From Cristatella mucedo (lineage: Eukaryota; Bryozoa; Phylactolaemata; Cristatellidae), in the NCBI GenBank assembly GCA_009760855.2, contig WPIO01000077.1:530001-594000 (forward strand): 64,000 nucleotides of DNA, in the 5' to 3' direction. This document shows, in pieces, positions 1 to 12,589 of this stretch (its first letter is position 1; every line of letters starts with the position of its first letter). The translations under genes and the position numbers were made by a program. A model generated the notes under the pieces. It saw only the letters and a program-made list of their open reading frames with translations, was not told the DNA's origin and did not search any database.

Positions 1-900
1 CGAGCACTTCTAGGTTGCTTCTTTTAACCTCTGACGATCAGATCCTCTGAACTCGGAGCGGCTGCGAATTCAAAGCAATTTGCCACCTTCTTCCGGCGGC
101 GGTGGGCTGCTCACTCTCTTTCGTCGCTGAGGTCTTGACGAGCACCAACCGGAAGTTGCCCGCTTCTCGGCGCTGGGTGGACACGCTCGCTGGCGCGCGC
201 TGGAATCGCCGGGCGCGGCAGCTGATCGCGCGAAGGTCGAAACGATTGCGAGGGCGGCTCGTCCATCCGGTAGTCCCAATGGGGGAGCCCGAGTCCGCTG
301 GCCCCCCCTTTCTCCGTCTGTCTGTTCGTCTCTCATTGGCCGCGCTGGTGGAGCTAATCGTACTCAAATATTGCCAGAAAATAGGAATCGATGCGTGGAG
401 ATTTTTTACGCCACCGACGTATTGCCTAAACGTCGGCGTGGCGACGCTGACGAGCGCGTAAATAGCCAGCGAGCTGGGCATCGGACGGTCGCGGATCGGT
501 CGCGCCTCGCTTATCGCCGGATCGCACGTGCGCTACGAGCACGCCCGGCGGACGGCAGATAGAGGCTATCGGCATTGGACTATTTACTTTTGCATATTGA
601 TGGGCAAACGCTACGCTGTCGTGTCATCTGTCATCTGCGAAAAGCGAACCGCTGATCTATGGATTCGCCCGCCGTCGGCGGCCCGTCATAAATAGCGATC
701 AGGAGAGTACGCTCTCGCAGGTTCGGCTCGGTAATAGCGCTCAGGTTACGTACGGTAAAGAGTCGCTTTCTGGAGGCCGTTTCGCAAGAGCGCGATCAAT
801 GACCGCCGTAACAGCGAGCAGCACTGACAGAGTCATTCACTGCGAGCTCAATAAAGACTCGGGCAGGACATAGCCTCTCCGTTCGTGCAGGTTTACCCTC
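1..900. other. GC-rich sequence with no recognised gene
   Basis: Short open frames occur here on both strands, but none has a recognisable domain, a splice-supported boundary or a coherent protein-like composition. They look like chance frames in GC-rich DNA. I see no RNA gene or mobile element in this stretch. Confidence 0.5.
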
Positions 901-1044
901 TCTTAGGACTCACCTAACTCTCCCTCTGCTTCCTCTACATCCTTCTCCTCATTCCCACCCTATTCCTCCTCCTCTTCCTCCTTCTCCTTTTTCTTCTCCT
1001 CTATCTCCTCCTTCTTCTCTTTCACCACGTCCTCATCCTCCGCT

Positions 1045-1225
1045 TTCTACTTCTTCTTCTCATCCTACTCCTCCTCTTTCTCCCCTTCCTTCTCATCCTA
1101 CTCTTCCTTTTTCTCCCCTTCCTTCTCATCCTACTCCTCCTTTTTCTCCCCTTCCTTCTCATCCTACTCCTCCTCTTTCTCCCCTTCCTTCTCATCCTAC
1201 TCCTCCTTTTTCTCTTCTTCTCCTT
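1045..1225. repeat. 33-bp polypyrimidine minisatellite
   Basis: The phrase catcctac recurs at 1061, 1094, 1127, 1160 and 1193, an exact 33-bp period, inside a C/T-only tract that starts near 905. Because 33 is a multiple of 3, the minus strand reads an 11-residue Arg/Lys-rich repeat (RRKGRKRRSRM type). I regard that frame as a by-product of the repeat and not as a gene. A second, less regular C/T-rich tract lies at 1600-1690. Confidence 0.85.
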
Positions 1226-1829
1226 GTTGCAGTAGTGCCAGCTACCGCTCAGCAACGTGCGGTGGCTGTCGCAGCCCTGGGATGTTGTCCGAACGAGCCC
1301 CCCCCCCGCATGCGGCGACTCTCCAAACCTTCTGGCATTAACCCAACAGACCAACCAGGATGCAGTCCGCCCGTTTGCCTGCTGCTGATACTAATCAGCA
1401 GTGGCCCCGCCGCCCCCTCCCCGATGCACCCAAGTACCGTACACTAGGTACAGTCAGGCCGGCCGCCCTACGACGGGCACAAGCACGCTCTCCGGAGCTA
1501 CTACTTGCCGCTCTGTCCCGCGACTTACAACCTATTAATTTTTAAAGTGTATTTCTTAGCGCTATTTCTCTCTACGAACGTAACACTCCTCATCCTCTGC
1601 CTCTTTCTACTCCTCCGCATACTCATCCTCTTCTTCGTCCTCCCCTTTCTCGTCATCGGACTCCTACTCCTCCTCCTCCTCGTCCCCCCCTACCGTCCTC
1701 CGGAGTCCCGAACCTGTAACCTTGTCGCTCCGCGTCCGCATCGCTATCTTTTCTCTACGCTCTGCGTCGCCCGCTCTCTCACACCGTGCGTGCGTGCCGC
1801 TAGCGGCATGAAACCGCTCGACGTTTGAC

Positions 1830-1985
1830 CTAATATAATTAATTTATTTAATATGATTAATTTATATAGCGCCCCAAGAGAACTTAATCCCTATTCAGGC
1901 GCTTCACATGTGCCTCGGGGCTCGAGCCCACGACCTCAGTCAGACCTTGGTCGGGGCGAGCACCTTAGCCGGTAGAACAAACCAG
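1830..1985 (-). mobile_element. tRNA-derived SINE, family A, copy 1
   Basis: Read on the minus strand, the head near 1985 has a tRNA-like A-box region (ggctaaggtgctcg) followed by a B-box-like ggctcgagccc. The body continues into a tail that contains aagcgcctgaatagggatta and ttctcttggggcgct and ends in an A/T-rich stretch near 1835. Close relatives are at 35850-35990 and 53043-53170, both on the plus strand. The tail resembles the 3' end of the CR1/L2-like LINEs in this window, which suggests that LINE supplied the enzymes for mobilisation. Confidence 0.8.
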
Positions 1986-2960
1986 CTCGGCAACGTCTCT
2001 TCTCTCGACTCCGTGGGGGCGGGGCGCAAGGTCCGCGCGCGCCACTCGCTATCTCGCTGTCTCGGCTGGCCAGGCCGGCGGGCTGCACCACCCTTGGAAG
2101 TCTCGCTTCGCCTCGCCACCCCGGCGCCGGCCGCGAGCCGCCGAATACGACGAATATGACGACGACTGGCGGTCGGTCGGTCGGGCGAGCTGCCGCCGCC
2201 GCCGCAGCCGCTGCCTCGCTTGAGGCCGGTGCTCGCTTTGTGGGCAACGCCGACGGAGGACAGATGGAAAAGAGCAGCTTGCGCGGCGGTCGCTGGATCG
2301 CCGAATGGATCCAACCTAGAGTACCGCCGCGGGTCGACGAAAGAGCGAGGGGGAGGGACAGAGAGGAAGGAATCAATTCGCCTGCTTCGCACAGCAAACG
2401 TGTAGTTTTCTTCGTGGGATTCGTCTTCATAATTTCTGCTCGCGAGCATTTTCGCACAGTTTGTGAACACTAGAATCCGGCAGTTTCCTGGCTGCGGACC
2501 AAGGCCACCTACCCCCTGCATTCACTCGGCTGATAGTAGGCGGCTGGCAGGTGCCCTGGGGAGCGGGCAGGGGGCGGAGGTCACTGCCGTACCGGAAGTC
2601 CCGGCCGATAGCTGGCAACACGCGGTCGCAAGGCCCCGGGCGAGTGCCGAGTTTCGGATTTCGTTCGCGCGTCAAGTGCGCTGAACGGGTTCAAATGAAG
2701 GTCAGCGCTCCAGCTAGAAAAAGAAACGCTGTCGACGGCTGACGCAGCCAGTTCGGGCTGAGAGCGTATGTATTTTTACTGGGCTTGCACCGCCAAGAGC
2801 TCGCCGAAACGACGTCACTGACAGGTGCGATGGGGAGCCAGGGGGGGTTGGCGGAAGTCACAGCCGTACAGAGCTCGCGCTGGGGGCAGACGATGGCGGT
2901 GCTGTTGCTCAGGGGGGCGGCGGGGGGGGGAGGGTGAGGGCAGCCGTGCTGGGGGGTGGG

Positions 2961-4050
2961 TAATAATAATAATAATAATAATAATTCACTTGATAAAGCG
3001 CCCTCAGAGAACTTAATCCCTCTCTCTAGGCGCTTTACATTTGCTGCAAAGTGAAATGCAATTGAATGGTAAGTAAAATCATGCTTGAAAAACAAACGAA
3101 ATGAATAATATGGTTAGGGGTGACATGCACATGGTCAGCATGCGAATGTGGTTAGTGGCAGCATGCACAGTATCAGCACGCATAAGCACATCAAGGACGA
3201 ATCACAGGGACCCGCTAAATGCTGTCCTAAATAGGTGTGTTTTTAGGTTTCTTTTAAATGTGGTCAGGTCGGGGGATGTTCTGACGCAGGTCGGGAGAGA
3301 GTTCCAGGCTTTGGGAGCATACGAACTAAATGCACGGTCTCCAAAGGATTTAAGGTTTGTATGAGGTATTTCTAGACTGTTGGATTCCGAAAAGCGGGTG
3401 GTACGATGCTTGGCCTGATGGGGTAGTATATCTGAAAGATAGACTGGAGCCATAGCATGAAGGGACCTAAAAGTGAGCGACAAAACCTTGAAGTCAATCC
3501 GTTGCTTGACTGGTAGCCAGTGCAGGTCGGCGAGAAGTGGAGTAATGTGGCAACTGCGAAGCTCACGACAGACAAGTCTAGCTGCAGAGTTTTGCACCAG
3601 CTGCAATCGCCTGATCGCACAAGCTGGTAGGCCAGTAAGCAGTGAGTTGCAGAAGTCGAGACGGGATGTCACGAATGCATGGACCAACTTAGATGTGGTA
3701 TCTTTATCTAAACAAGCCCGAATTTTAGCAATGTTATGAAGCTGAAAATAGGCGGATTTGACTGTGGAGCTGATATGGTCGTCTAACGAGAGGTCGCTTT
3801 GGAATATGACACCTAGATTTCGAGCTGATTCAACTGGAGATATGCTGGAAGAGCCAATTTTGAGCGTCAGCCTTTCCAATCTCTGGATCACACTGGGTTT
3901 GCCCATAACTAGTAAGTTAGTTTTATCATCGTTAAGTTTTAGAAAATTTGCTGCCATTCGTGTGCGGATGTCATCAATGCATGCAGCTAGTGAGTTGAGA
4001 GAATTTGAGGTGCTCGAAGGCTGGGAGGGATCAAAGCAAATGTACAAGGT
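2961..4050 (-). mobile_element. CR1/L2-like LINE, 5'-truncated
   Basis: The element runs right to left: its 3' (TAA)n tail is at 2961-2985 and the 5' break is near 4050. The minus strand keeps an open frame from about 4050 down to 3202. It begins just after the place expected for the reverse transcriptase YADD box, continues through LKLNDDKTNLLVMG, and covers the C-terminal domain with [33 protein letters not shown] and [10 protein letters not shown]. These are family hallmarks of CR1/L2 LINEs. The reading frame is long and largely intact, so this is one of the younger copies. Open frames on its plus strand are antisense shadows. Confidence 0.88.
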
Positions 4051-4059
4051 ATGGGGGTT

Positions 4060-4930
4060 GCGAGTGGGCTGCCGGCGAGCTGTGAGCTGCGCCTGCCGAT
4101 GCCTCGACCCGTACGAGTGCCGCCGTTCCTTCCCCCCTCCTCGCACTGCTCACCGATTCTCGAAGCTGCGGCACGAGGAGCGCGGCGTCGGCGTCTCGGC
4201 CAGGCCGCCGGCGGAGCAGGCGGCCGTCGCCGCGGGGGGGGGGGGCCGTGCCGACGGCTAAATCGGCGAGCTCTTAATTCAGAAGCTGGCCTGGCCGCAC
4301 CTTAGCTGCGATGAGCGAACGAGCCGGAAGACGCAGCCGCTCTTCTGCGGCCGCGTCTCTGTCGCGGAGGCGGCTGCCGCCGGCGATTGGGAATCGCTTC
4401 CTCGCGACCAGTCGCGGCAACGCGGCGGCTGGCTGGGATGCGCAGGGATGCGCTCGTCGCAGCCCAGCGCTCTCTGCTGCCCTGCCGGTAAAAAAAGGCT
4501 CAGCCGCAATGACTCGACGGACGGCCGGCCGGCCGGCCATCGAGACGGTCGCTTAAAGACTGACTCCTCCGGTCAGGATCTTCATTTCTGTCCGCTCCAC
4601 TCACTGAGAGATTGTCAGCCGGCTTTGTCACGCGTAATTAAATAACGCGCCAATAAAAAAGGCCTGCCCGTCACTATTTAATAATTCAACGAACATGTGA
4701 ATTTCAATTTCAACTACGAGAATGCAAAATGTGGCTACGTATGCAAATTGGTAACGCATCTCCCCTGTACCATTGCGATACTACTTTAACTAAAACATAT
4801 GGGAAAACGCAAGCATGACAGCTGCGACTGGAGTTTATGAGGTGGACTCACTCACGAACTACCATTCAAAAGCCAGAAATTGTATATGAGGGAAAGAGAG
4901 CCATAAAGTCAGCTATCCCAGGATCTTGGC
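4060..4930. other. GC-rich to mixed sequence, no gene recognised
   Basis: A G-run lies near 4232-4245 and a short (GGCC)n stretch near 4520-4540. Base composition shifts towards A/T after about 4640. No frame here shows a recognisable domain. Confidence 0.45.
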
Positions 4931-4937
4931 GGCAGCA

Positions 4938-5077
<140 letters not shown>

Positions 5078-5079
5078 GT

Positions 5080-5639
5080 AAAGAAAATACTGCATATCCA
5101 GGTTCCACTTTCCCAAATGCGGCCGAGGGGAGAAAGGCAGACTTTTCCAACCGGAAATGGCAGATAAATGGAGTATAATTAAAGAGCGATGGTGGATAAT
5201 GTTTGAGGGCTACATCGAGAAAGCAATTTTGGCAGTTTAACCAAAAATCTACATCTAATCAGTTCTTAACCTTTTTGAGTGTTCACTATTGTACATTCCA
5301 GAATAAAGACATGTTAATTGTGATTTACGTGCTGCAATTTTTACTAAATGCTAAGCACAAGATTTGACTTTGTCAGTTTTCTCAGCGGATTTCAAGTTAG
5401 GCACTGTCCGGATTACACAACCAGAGTTTGTAGGGAGTAATAGACATACTTCTGAGGCATAGGTAATTTGAAACTAACATTTACTGACCAGGGAAAAATG
5501 TGTTACATATTGTTATCTAAGCAATACCAAACATTGTTGTTAAAAATGTAACTAAAACTATGCATTCCTAATTATGGAGCTAGGGTGTTCGCCTAATCGA
5601 AGATAATTTTAGAACCGGACATGCATATTCCTGGCAGAG
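5080..5639. other. AT-rich intergenic sequence, nothing recognised
   Basis: No sustained open frame, structural RNA or clear repeat is visible. Confidence 0.4.
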
Positions 5640-5850
5640 GCTACCGGGAGATATGCTGCTGACCGAATCCATTTTGATGATTAGGCTTTCTAGTTTTTAA
5701 TGGGCACTACGATTAATCGATACTAGTAAGTTAGCTTTATCGTAAATCAATTTGAGAAAGTTCGCTGCCCTTCTAGTGGGGCGGCTATCGGCAAAACGAG
5801 CTGCAATTGTGTTGAGAGAGTTTGAGGTGCTGGAAGGGGGGACGAAATAA
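5640..5850 (-). mobile_element. Decayed CR1/L2-like LINE fragment
   Basis: Diverged but collinear with the 3830-4020 part of the LINE at 2961-4050. Shared phrases include gggagatatgctg, actagtaagttag and gagagagtttgaggtgctggaagg. The fragment covers part of the reverse transcriptase C-terminal coding region and has no usable frame. Confidence 0.7.
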
Positions 5851-6639
5851 TTCTATATTCTGCTCGGTTATTATTTCGGACAGAGCGATTGTATAAATTT
5901 TGAAAATCAGTTAACTTAGAGTAGATAACCGGGGGGGGGGTATTCCTTATTTTAAAGGGTCGCCGCACGACTCTTGGCCTTTGACGCATATGCTTTTAAA
6001 TTGTTCACTAAGATGTGATACAATGCTATTGCTGGACGATGGCAGTGACATCCAGATAATAAAATATGCGCGAAAGAAGGAATTAATGGCCCAAGAAGCT
6101 GAGGAGAGATCCATCAAACCTAGCAAAGGGACTTAGCCAAAATGAACGTTCAGATTCGTTTAAGATGTGGTTTTTTCAAGTTAATACTCATACTTTGGGC
6201 ATGAAAAAATTTGCACTAGAAATCTCCGAGTAGCTTAAATCCTTCACTCTTTTCAGCTGATTTTACTCTAAACCGAAGAGTTCCGGCTCCCACGTATCAG
6301 TGAGTTAGAAAGCTACTTCGAACCACGGAGATTGATTAAGTCTTAAGGAAGTTTGACGTTTCGGAGAGAACTTTTCGGCGTCGGGCGCTGCTGCAGCACG
6401 TGCTATTTGGCTCCCGAATGTTTCGACCGTCGTATCAGTTCATAAGAAATAGATACTTCTATTTGGAAAATAAGGGTAATTGCGTAAATGTAGGTACAAG
6501 ACAAACAGCAGTTCGTGTTTTCTTATCAGGATTCGAGGAGAGCCCGTTAGTAGGACCCCTGGCTTGTAGCAAGCACTGACTCATGTTAGGTGAGCCAGCA
6601 AAGCTCGCAGGAGCACAACTCACAAGCTCACTGGGGCAT
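5851..6639. other. AT-rich sequence without a recognised gene
   Basis: It contains a short poly-G run near 5931-5940. I see no convincing coding region or repeat. Confidence 0.4.
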
Positions 6640-6782
6640 AGGGAAAGCCGAGCCGAATGATACCTCCACAGATGAGTCTTTAGCTGAGACTTTAATGACG
6701 CAAAGTCATCGCAGGCGGTGACTGATAAGCGGAAGCGGACTCTGGACTGTCTGTACATAAGGACTGAAGGCTCAACTGCCAA
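6640..6782 (-). mobile_element. LINE C-terminal coding remnant (second subfamily)
   Basis: The minus strand reads FASLKSQLKTHLW, the C-terminal FK..LKTHLF box typical of CR1/L2 LINE ORF2 ends. About 30 bp of this part (cagatg-gtctttagctgagactttaa) recurs at 54547-54575. Neighbouring frames are broken. Confidence 0.55.
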
Positions 6783-7110
6783 AATGCTTTAATTTAATTG
6801 GACGAACGGCTAGACGACTGGAAGCCCAGGAGCGAGCGGTGCGACAGAGCACGTGATCAGAGGAGCGAGAGAGGTCGTACAGGCTGGTGCATTCGAGTGA
6901 GCCTTAAGCCAGGCAGAGCATCTCAGGGTCGTCGATTCGATGCTTGGTAGGGAGTCAGTGAAGCTCTCAGAGAAGCAGTTCACTGCTGCGGCAGCTACGC
7001 GGTTGACGACAGAGCAGACGACAGAGCAGACGACAGAGCTAACGGAGCCGCTGCTTGTGGCACCAGTTGCGAGCGGTCGAGGCAAGGAGTCCTGATTAGA
7101 GAGATAATCT

Positions 7111-7298
7111 AGAAAAAGAAAAAGAAAATACTAGCTGATTTAACAGCCCTTTTTTATAGCGACAGAAGAGCCTTGACGGCTATCACCACAGCTGGAACTG
7201 GCGATATTGAATCCCCAACCGCAGGATTCGAACCCACCACCTCGGGACCGAGGTCGTGAAAAGCAGCAGCCTTAACTAGTGTGCCGTCACGGCTCATC
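7111..7298 (-). mobile_element. tRNA-derived SINE, family B, copy 1
   Basis: On the minus strand the head reads gagccgtgacggcacactagttaaggc (A-box region), then a B-box gggttcgaatcc, then a conserved body (gtggtgatagccgtcaaggctcttctgtcgctat) and a tail aaatcagctagtatttt. Related copies lie at 51838-52035 (+) and 60108-60293 (+), with a partial copy at 58985-59060 (-). It is not a functional tRNA gene, because the anticodon and acceptor stems do not fold. Confidence 0.82.
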
Positions 7299-7299
7299 A

Positions 7300-8749
7300 G
7301 ATCTTGAGGCATGTCGCTAGCGCGTGAACTAATTTGAAGGTCAACTCGTGAAGAGATTTGGCGGTCGTAATCGTGGCTTAGCAGGCCCTGATTTTGGCAG
7401 TTTTTCCTTAGCTGAAAGTAAGCTGACTTGACAGCGGAGCAGTCGACGTGCTCATCCGGGAGAGGGTTTTTCGAGCGGCGCACCGGAGCGTCAGGCTCGC
7501 CCAAAAAGCGGGCGAGCAGCAACTGTTAGAGGGACCGGGCAGCTTTTCCACCCCTTTATCGAGGAAAGTGGTTTTGACCCGCATGCCTCAAGGTCGCTGC
7601 TTTAGTCCCGCACCGAAATCCCGCCAGCCCCTCAAAACGCTTCTCCGGAGCGTCTACTCGCGCGCCGCTTTTCAGTGGCTCGTGGCCTGCTTTCGTCCGC
7701 CACGCCGGCGCCTAGTGCACTTCGCCGCTTTTAGACGCAAATGTTAACGACCTTTGCACACCCGTCGCGCCTCAATTCCAGTCGCAGCCTAGCGCCGCCG
7801 CCCTTTCCATGCGAGCGTCGGCTCCGCGCGCTCTTTCGGAGATGGCGCTCAGGATCGGACTCAAAAGCTGCGTCAAAGGCCCCGCGTTCCGCCGCCGTTA
7901 CCGCAGAGCGAGCTTGCGGGCGACCTGCGCGGCGGGGGCAGCGCGTGCGACGGACTCGTCCCTTAGTCGAGTCTGAGAAGAGTGATATCATTCTACGTCT
8001 GTACACCTGGGACCGGCCCGCCGCCGCACCGATTGCGCGAGGCTAAGGGACGCGACGCGACGCGTCGCGACGCGACGCCTGCAGGGGTCAGAGAGGGCGA
8101 TTTCTGCCGCCACCTGCGAAGCGCCAGCGAAATTCGGAGCGGGGCTGGGCGGGCCAGCGGCGTCGGGAAACGAGTGAGAGGACCGCCCGAGCGGCGCCAG
8201 TACAGACGTGGCCGAGCGGCATCGCTTGAGGTGCCGCCCGCAGCCGCTGTGCGGAGCCGTCCGTGGGCGGCGCCTCCAAGCCGCTCAGCGGCCGCTCCGC
8301 TTTCCTGGTCCTGGGGCAGCGGACGGGGGGGGGAGGGGTTGGGGGGCTCGCGAAACACGGCCGGCTCCAGTCGCGGAGCGGGACGCGGAGGCGCTCGATC
8401 AGGAGGCGCTACATGGTGCGGCGGAAATGCATTCGGCCATCGATGACGCGTCGAAACGTAATCGAGACATGCCAAAGTGGACAGACTCCCACCTCGCTGG
8501 CTGACGTGGACAGAGAGAGGAAGGCTAATCGCAGACCCAATTTCCTTCCGGCAACGGTGGCAGGAAAGGGTGCTGTCTGAGTGTAATTAATTTCGGCCAG
8601 CACCGCTGGCGACGTCCACGCCCGGCGCGATGCTCTGACGAGCTGCCCGCGGCGGCAGCAGCAGCAGCTGAGGCAAACGATGCCCGCTGGAGACAGAGGA
8701 CATGTCTGTTTCCCGGCACCGCTCGTCCGACGCTCGACGCAATCGGATC

Positions 8750-8750
<1 letters not shown>
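7300..8750. other. GC-rich, CpG-rich sequence; no supported gene
   Basis: Several overlapping open frames exist on both strands, as expected in GC-rich DNA, and none resembles a known domain. A short palindromic GACGC repeat is present near 8047-8080. The region could be a CpG island or promoter of an unseen gene, but nothing in the sequence proves it. Confidence 0.4.

Positions 8751-8754
<4 letters not shown>

Positions 8755-8840
<86 letters not shown>
8755..8840. repeat. (GA)n microsatellite
   Basis: About 85 bp of pure GA followed by a G-run. Confidence 0.95.
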
Positions 8841-8847
<7 letters not shown>

Positions 8848-9645
8848 AAATCATCCGACCGCGGCTGCAGCAGAAGCGCCGCTCGACGTGAGCTCGCTCC
8901 GCGCTCACCTAAGCTGCCGGACCTTGCGGCGGCGGTGTCGCACTCGGCACCAATCGAGCGAAACACCGGCGGCGATCGGTGGCGGCGCGGCGATCGACGC
9001 CGGTCCGCAGGCAATCGGTTGCCGGCGGTGTCGGCAGCGGCGGCAGAATGCGAGACGCGCGAGGCGCACGGAGCGGGCGGCAGAGGGACGCTCGCTCCGC
9101 GCGCTAACGAGTGCGCCTCTCGGTGGCCAATCGATAAAGTGCATAAGCGGCGCGAAGCCTAAATCAAGCGAATTCAATATCCTGCAGGAGGAAAAATTAA
9201 AGCTGCCCGCCGCCGCAGCCGCTGCCACAGCTCGATTAAGTTAACGCAATGAGCGTGCGTGAGGGGCTCGCTCGTTCGCGCACCTGCCGATCCCTCGATT
9301 GTCTCTTTCGCTTCTGATCCTCACGCCTTGCCCGCCCCCGCATTGTCGCGAACGATCTCGGATGAAGCACCAATCCGAGTTCCACCCCTGTCAGCCCCCC
9401 TGGCGAGAAACGCTAATACCCGCGCTCGCTTGGTCGCGGCGACGCGCGATTATTGCCGCCCGGTAAATATTCGGTCGCCGCCGCAGCTGTCGCCGACGAC
9501 CGCGGCGACGCTCCACGCACGGCGATTGAGAGCAGAAATCAATGAGCCCGTGCCGGCGCGCGTGCGAGCCCCTACGACACCCTCCTCGCTAGGTAACAGA
9601 GCGGGCGTCGCGAGGAACGGATAGCGGGCGTCGCTAGGAGCGGAG
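8841..9645. other. GC-rich sequence, no gene recognised
   Basis: Frames are short or compositionally biased. No domain, splice-bounded exon or repeat family is visible. Confidence 0.4.
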
Positions 9646-9646
9646 A

Positions 9647-9682
<36 letters not shown>

Positions 9683-10226
9683 AGAGAGCGGAGAGCACAC
9701 GCCGTCCCGCTTCTCCGCCGGGGGCAGCGCGACCGACGGCGCTCAGCGACTGACTGCCCTGCATTTCGGCGGCGGCTGAGCGAAGCTCGGCGACGAAGCG
9801 GCTGCCGAGCTTCGCTCAATGCACGATGCACGCTCGCGGCCGCGGCCTGGAGGAAGCTGACGTAGCCAGCTAGCTAGCTAGCTAGCTAGCTAGGCGCGCT
9901 GCAGGAGGCTGGTCGATCCGACGCTGTGCTGGCTGCCAGTCAACACAGTCTCTGCAAAATTCCAGCTTCGGAGGGTACTCTGCTAGCGGCTTCTTCGGAA
10001 TAGCACAACAATAGCGAGAGAGCGATAGAGTGAGAGAGAGAGAGAGAGAGAGGGGGAGAGAGAGGGGAGAAAGAGAGGAACGGAGTGACAGAAAGACATG
10101 CAGACAGACAGACAGACAGGCAGATAGATAGACAGACAGACAGACACACATACACAGACAGAGCGAGAGCGAGAGCGAGAGCGAGAGAGAGAGAGAGAGG
10201 GAGAGAGAGAGAGAGAGAGGGAGACG
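9646..10226. repeat. Compound microsatellite cluster (GA, TAGC, GACA)
   Basis: GA repeats lie at about 9648-9680, 10028-10078 and 10160-10225. A perfect, self-complementary (AGCT)n run of about 25 bp lies at 9868-9893, and (GACA)n/(GATA)n at 10098-10150. All low-complexity frames across it are artefacts. Confidence 0.9.
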
Positions 10227-10569
10227 CTGAGCGAATGGCAGCGTACCGCTCACTTGACGTCTGCGACTTTTTTCCACATCGAGAAAACAAGTTGGAGGTG
10301 GTGCCAAGGACCTACTTTACCTGAGAAAGCGCCTACCCACGTCGAAAGAGCGCGCGCGGTCTGTCCGGCGTATACGCACACAGTTTGCACGGCTCTCCCG
10401 TCTCCCGCATCCGCTCGACCGCCTTTTTTCGATCATCCTGCAAAGTTCTTCGATGCCTATGATTTTCCGCGGCCGCTGTCGCAGCACTGCGCTTACAGAT
10501 ATGCGTATTTACAGCTCAGTCAGACAGAACCGCATGATTTGTGATTGCCGACGTTCGGCAAGCTGCTCT

Positions 10570-11040
10570 TCCACTTCTCCTTCTATCTCTGCTTGTCTCC
10601 CTCTCTCTTTCTCTCTCTCTCTACAATACACACACACACACTCACGCACACACACAGACACACACACAGACACATACACACACACGCACGCACACACATA
10701 CATATATATATATATATATTTATTTATTTATCAATCTCTTCCTCTCCCTCGCATTTGTCTCTTCTTTTTCTCTGCTTGTATTTCCTCTTTCATCTATTTC
10801 TTTGTCTTTCCCCCTTTTTCTTTTTTATCTGTCTCTCACCCTCTCTCCTTATTTCCTCTCACTCGGTTGCTTCCCTTCTCCCTCTTCCTCTTCCTCCTCT
10901 TTCGCCCTCTCTTCTGTCTTTCACTTTCTCTGTCTCTCTTTTTCACTATCCCTCTCCCTCGCTCTTTCTCTGTATCACCAGCATTCCCTGTCTCACCATC
11001 GTTCTCCCTCCACATCTCTCCCACCTCACGCTCTCGCTCT
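10570..11040. repeat. Pyrimidine-rich and (CA)n/(TA)n low-complexity tract
   Basis: C/T-rich flanks enclose (CA)n at about 10623-10698 and (TA)n at 10700-10720. The Ser/Leu/Phe-rich frames across it are repeat translations. Confidence 0.85.
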
Positions 11041-11630
11041 AATCGAACGCAGCAGTTGGCGGTGCTGTTCTTGAGGCTGGCATGTAGACTCGTTGGCAGC
11101 CATTATCCGCGGACACGTTGACAGCTGCCGAAAGCCTCCGCTTAGGTTGGCTTGGTCCGTCTGTATCGCCTTGGTTTGTAAGCGACAGTGGCCACGACAC
11201 ACGCCGGTACATGAGCAGTTGCCTCACAGCAAGGAATTATCGCTGGGCGCAATGCGTCCATCGCGAGCCATTGCTAGCGAGGTGAGGCCCGTCAGACCTT
11301 ACGCGCCTACGCGCGTGCGCACAGGCGCGGCAGCCAGCACCAAAGTCAACCAAGGTCACACAAGGTCATTCGAGCTCTCGGCGCTATTGGTTCACTGTGG
11401 CGAGTGCGCCACCCACTTGGCGCACACGGCTTGGGGGGGGACTGCAGAACCGGAAGCTCCGGGTGCGGCATAGCGCGGGATAGAGGGCAGGGGGGGGGGG
11501 GGGGGAAATACGCATCCGGAGGAAATGCCGCTTCCGCAACTTCCGGTTTACACATAGTTGAAGAAATCCATTGGAACACCTCTATCTGGCTTCCGGTGGG
11601 TCCGACGCGCTGGTAAATCTACTATAGGAC
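11041..11630. other. Mixed GC-rich sequence with a 17-bp G-run
   Basis: The G-run is near 11491-11507. The phrase ccggaagctccggg and its relatives recur nearby, but I see no gene. Confidence 0.4.
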
Positions 11631-11631
<1 letters not shown>

Positions 11632-11677
<46 letters not shown>

Positions 11678-11679
11678 TT

Positions 11680-11751
<72 letters not shown>

Positions 11752-11758
11752 TGAGTGA
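11632..11758. repeat. (AT)n-(GT)n compound microsatellite
   Basis: (AT)n with a short interruption at 11632-11690 runs directly into (GT)n at 11691-11750 and then GTGA repeats. Confidence 0.95.
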
Positions 11759-11759
11759 G

Positions 11760-12580
11760 TCTGTGTATGTGTGTGGATGCTCGCGAAACGGCGGCGATCC
11801 GCGACCTCTCCGTTTCCTCGCGAGACTTCTCATCCGGTCCGAGAAAAGTGGCGCAAGTTCGCGGAGCAAACTCATTACCTAGACCAACGCTTTCGGCCCG
11901 ACCCGGGAGTGGGCCTTTGGACCGGAGCGACGTCGCGGCGCTCACAGGGCGCTCGGGGCTCGACGGAAGCCGACGGATGCGTAGCGGTCGCGTTAAAATG
12001 CAACCCAGGCAGCGACGGCAGCGGCAGCGGCGGGATGCGGAGCGAGGCGAGAGGCCGCCGCTGCGCTCTCCGTCGCTACGCGACGATCCGTCGCCACGCG
12101 AGCTGCCGACTTCGCGCGGCTCCTGGTGAGACTAGCGCCACTCGGCCCGAAAGACGCACCGGTCAGTTGTAGACGCGCGCCGCCGCGTTTAGCTCGCGCG
12201 GCGCCGCGGCTTACCTCGCGGCGGCCTCGATCCTTGCCGCTCTCGCTAGAAACGGCTCGGCGCGGTGGGCGCAGCCGGACGCGGTGCTGGTGCAGCAGCG
12301 ATCGTCGCGGACGTCAGTGCAGCGCGGCTATTGACGAGGACTGCAGATAGCGAGCGAGTCATCGGCCATCGCGCACCCGCGCGCTTATCTCATTCAGATA
12401 CCGGTGCCGCCGCCGCAACGACGGCGCTGCTGGTTAACGTGCCTCGGCGCAGACGCCCCCAGGCCGCCGCCCCAATCATCGGCAACCTGAGCTAACTGAG
12501 AGCGGCGGCGGAGGCGGGGGGGGGGAGGGCGGGGGAGGTAACAGCGACTTTCGGCAGTCCCTGGCAACCCACATATAATT
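11760..12580. other. GC-rich, CpG-rich sequence; no gene recognised
   Basis: High G+C and frequent CpG give long chance frames on the plus strand. None has a coherent domain or splice-supported edge. Confidence 0.4.
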
Positions 12581-12589
12581 AAGCGGAAA

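Noticed and set aside
1045-1225. CRISPR-like array with regular 33-bp spacing
   Set aside because: The whole unit repeats, with no unique spacers, and the sequence is polypyrimidine in a eukaryotic genome.
3473-3739. Plus-strand open frames beginning [17 protein letters not shown] (also at 28.4 and 58.1 kb)
   Set aside because: Antisense of the LINE reverse transcriptase; similarity among copies reflects the repeat, not a gene family.
7200-7300. tRNA gene suggested by a perfect-looking B-box
   Set aside because: The same sequence recurs at 51.9 and 60.2 kb with a shared non-tRNA body and tail, so it is the head of SINE family B; no cloverleaf forms.
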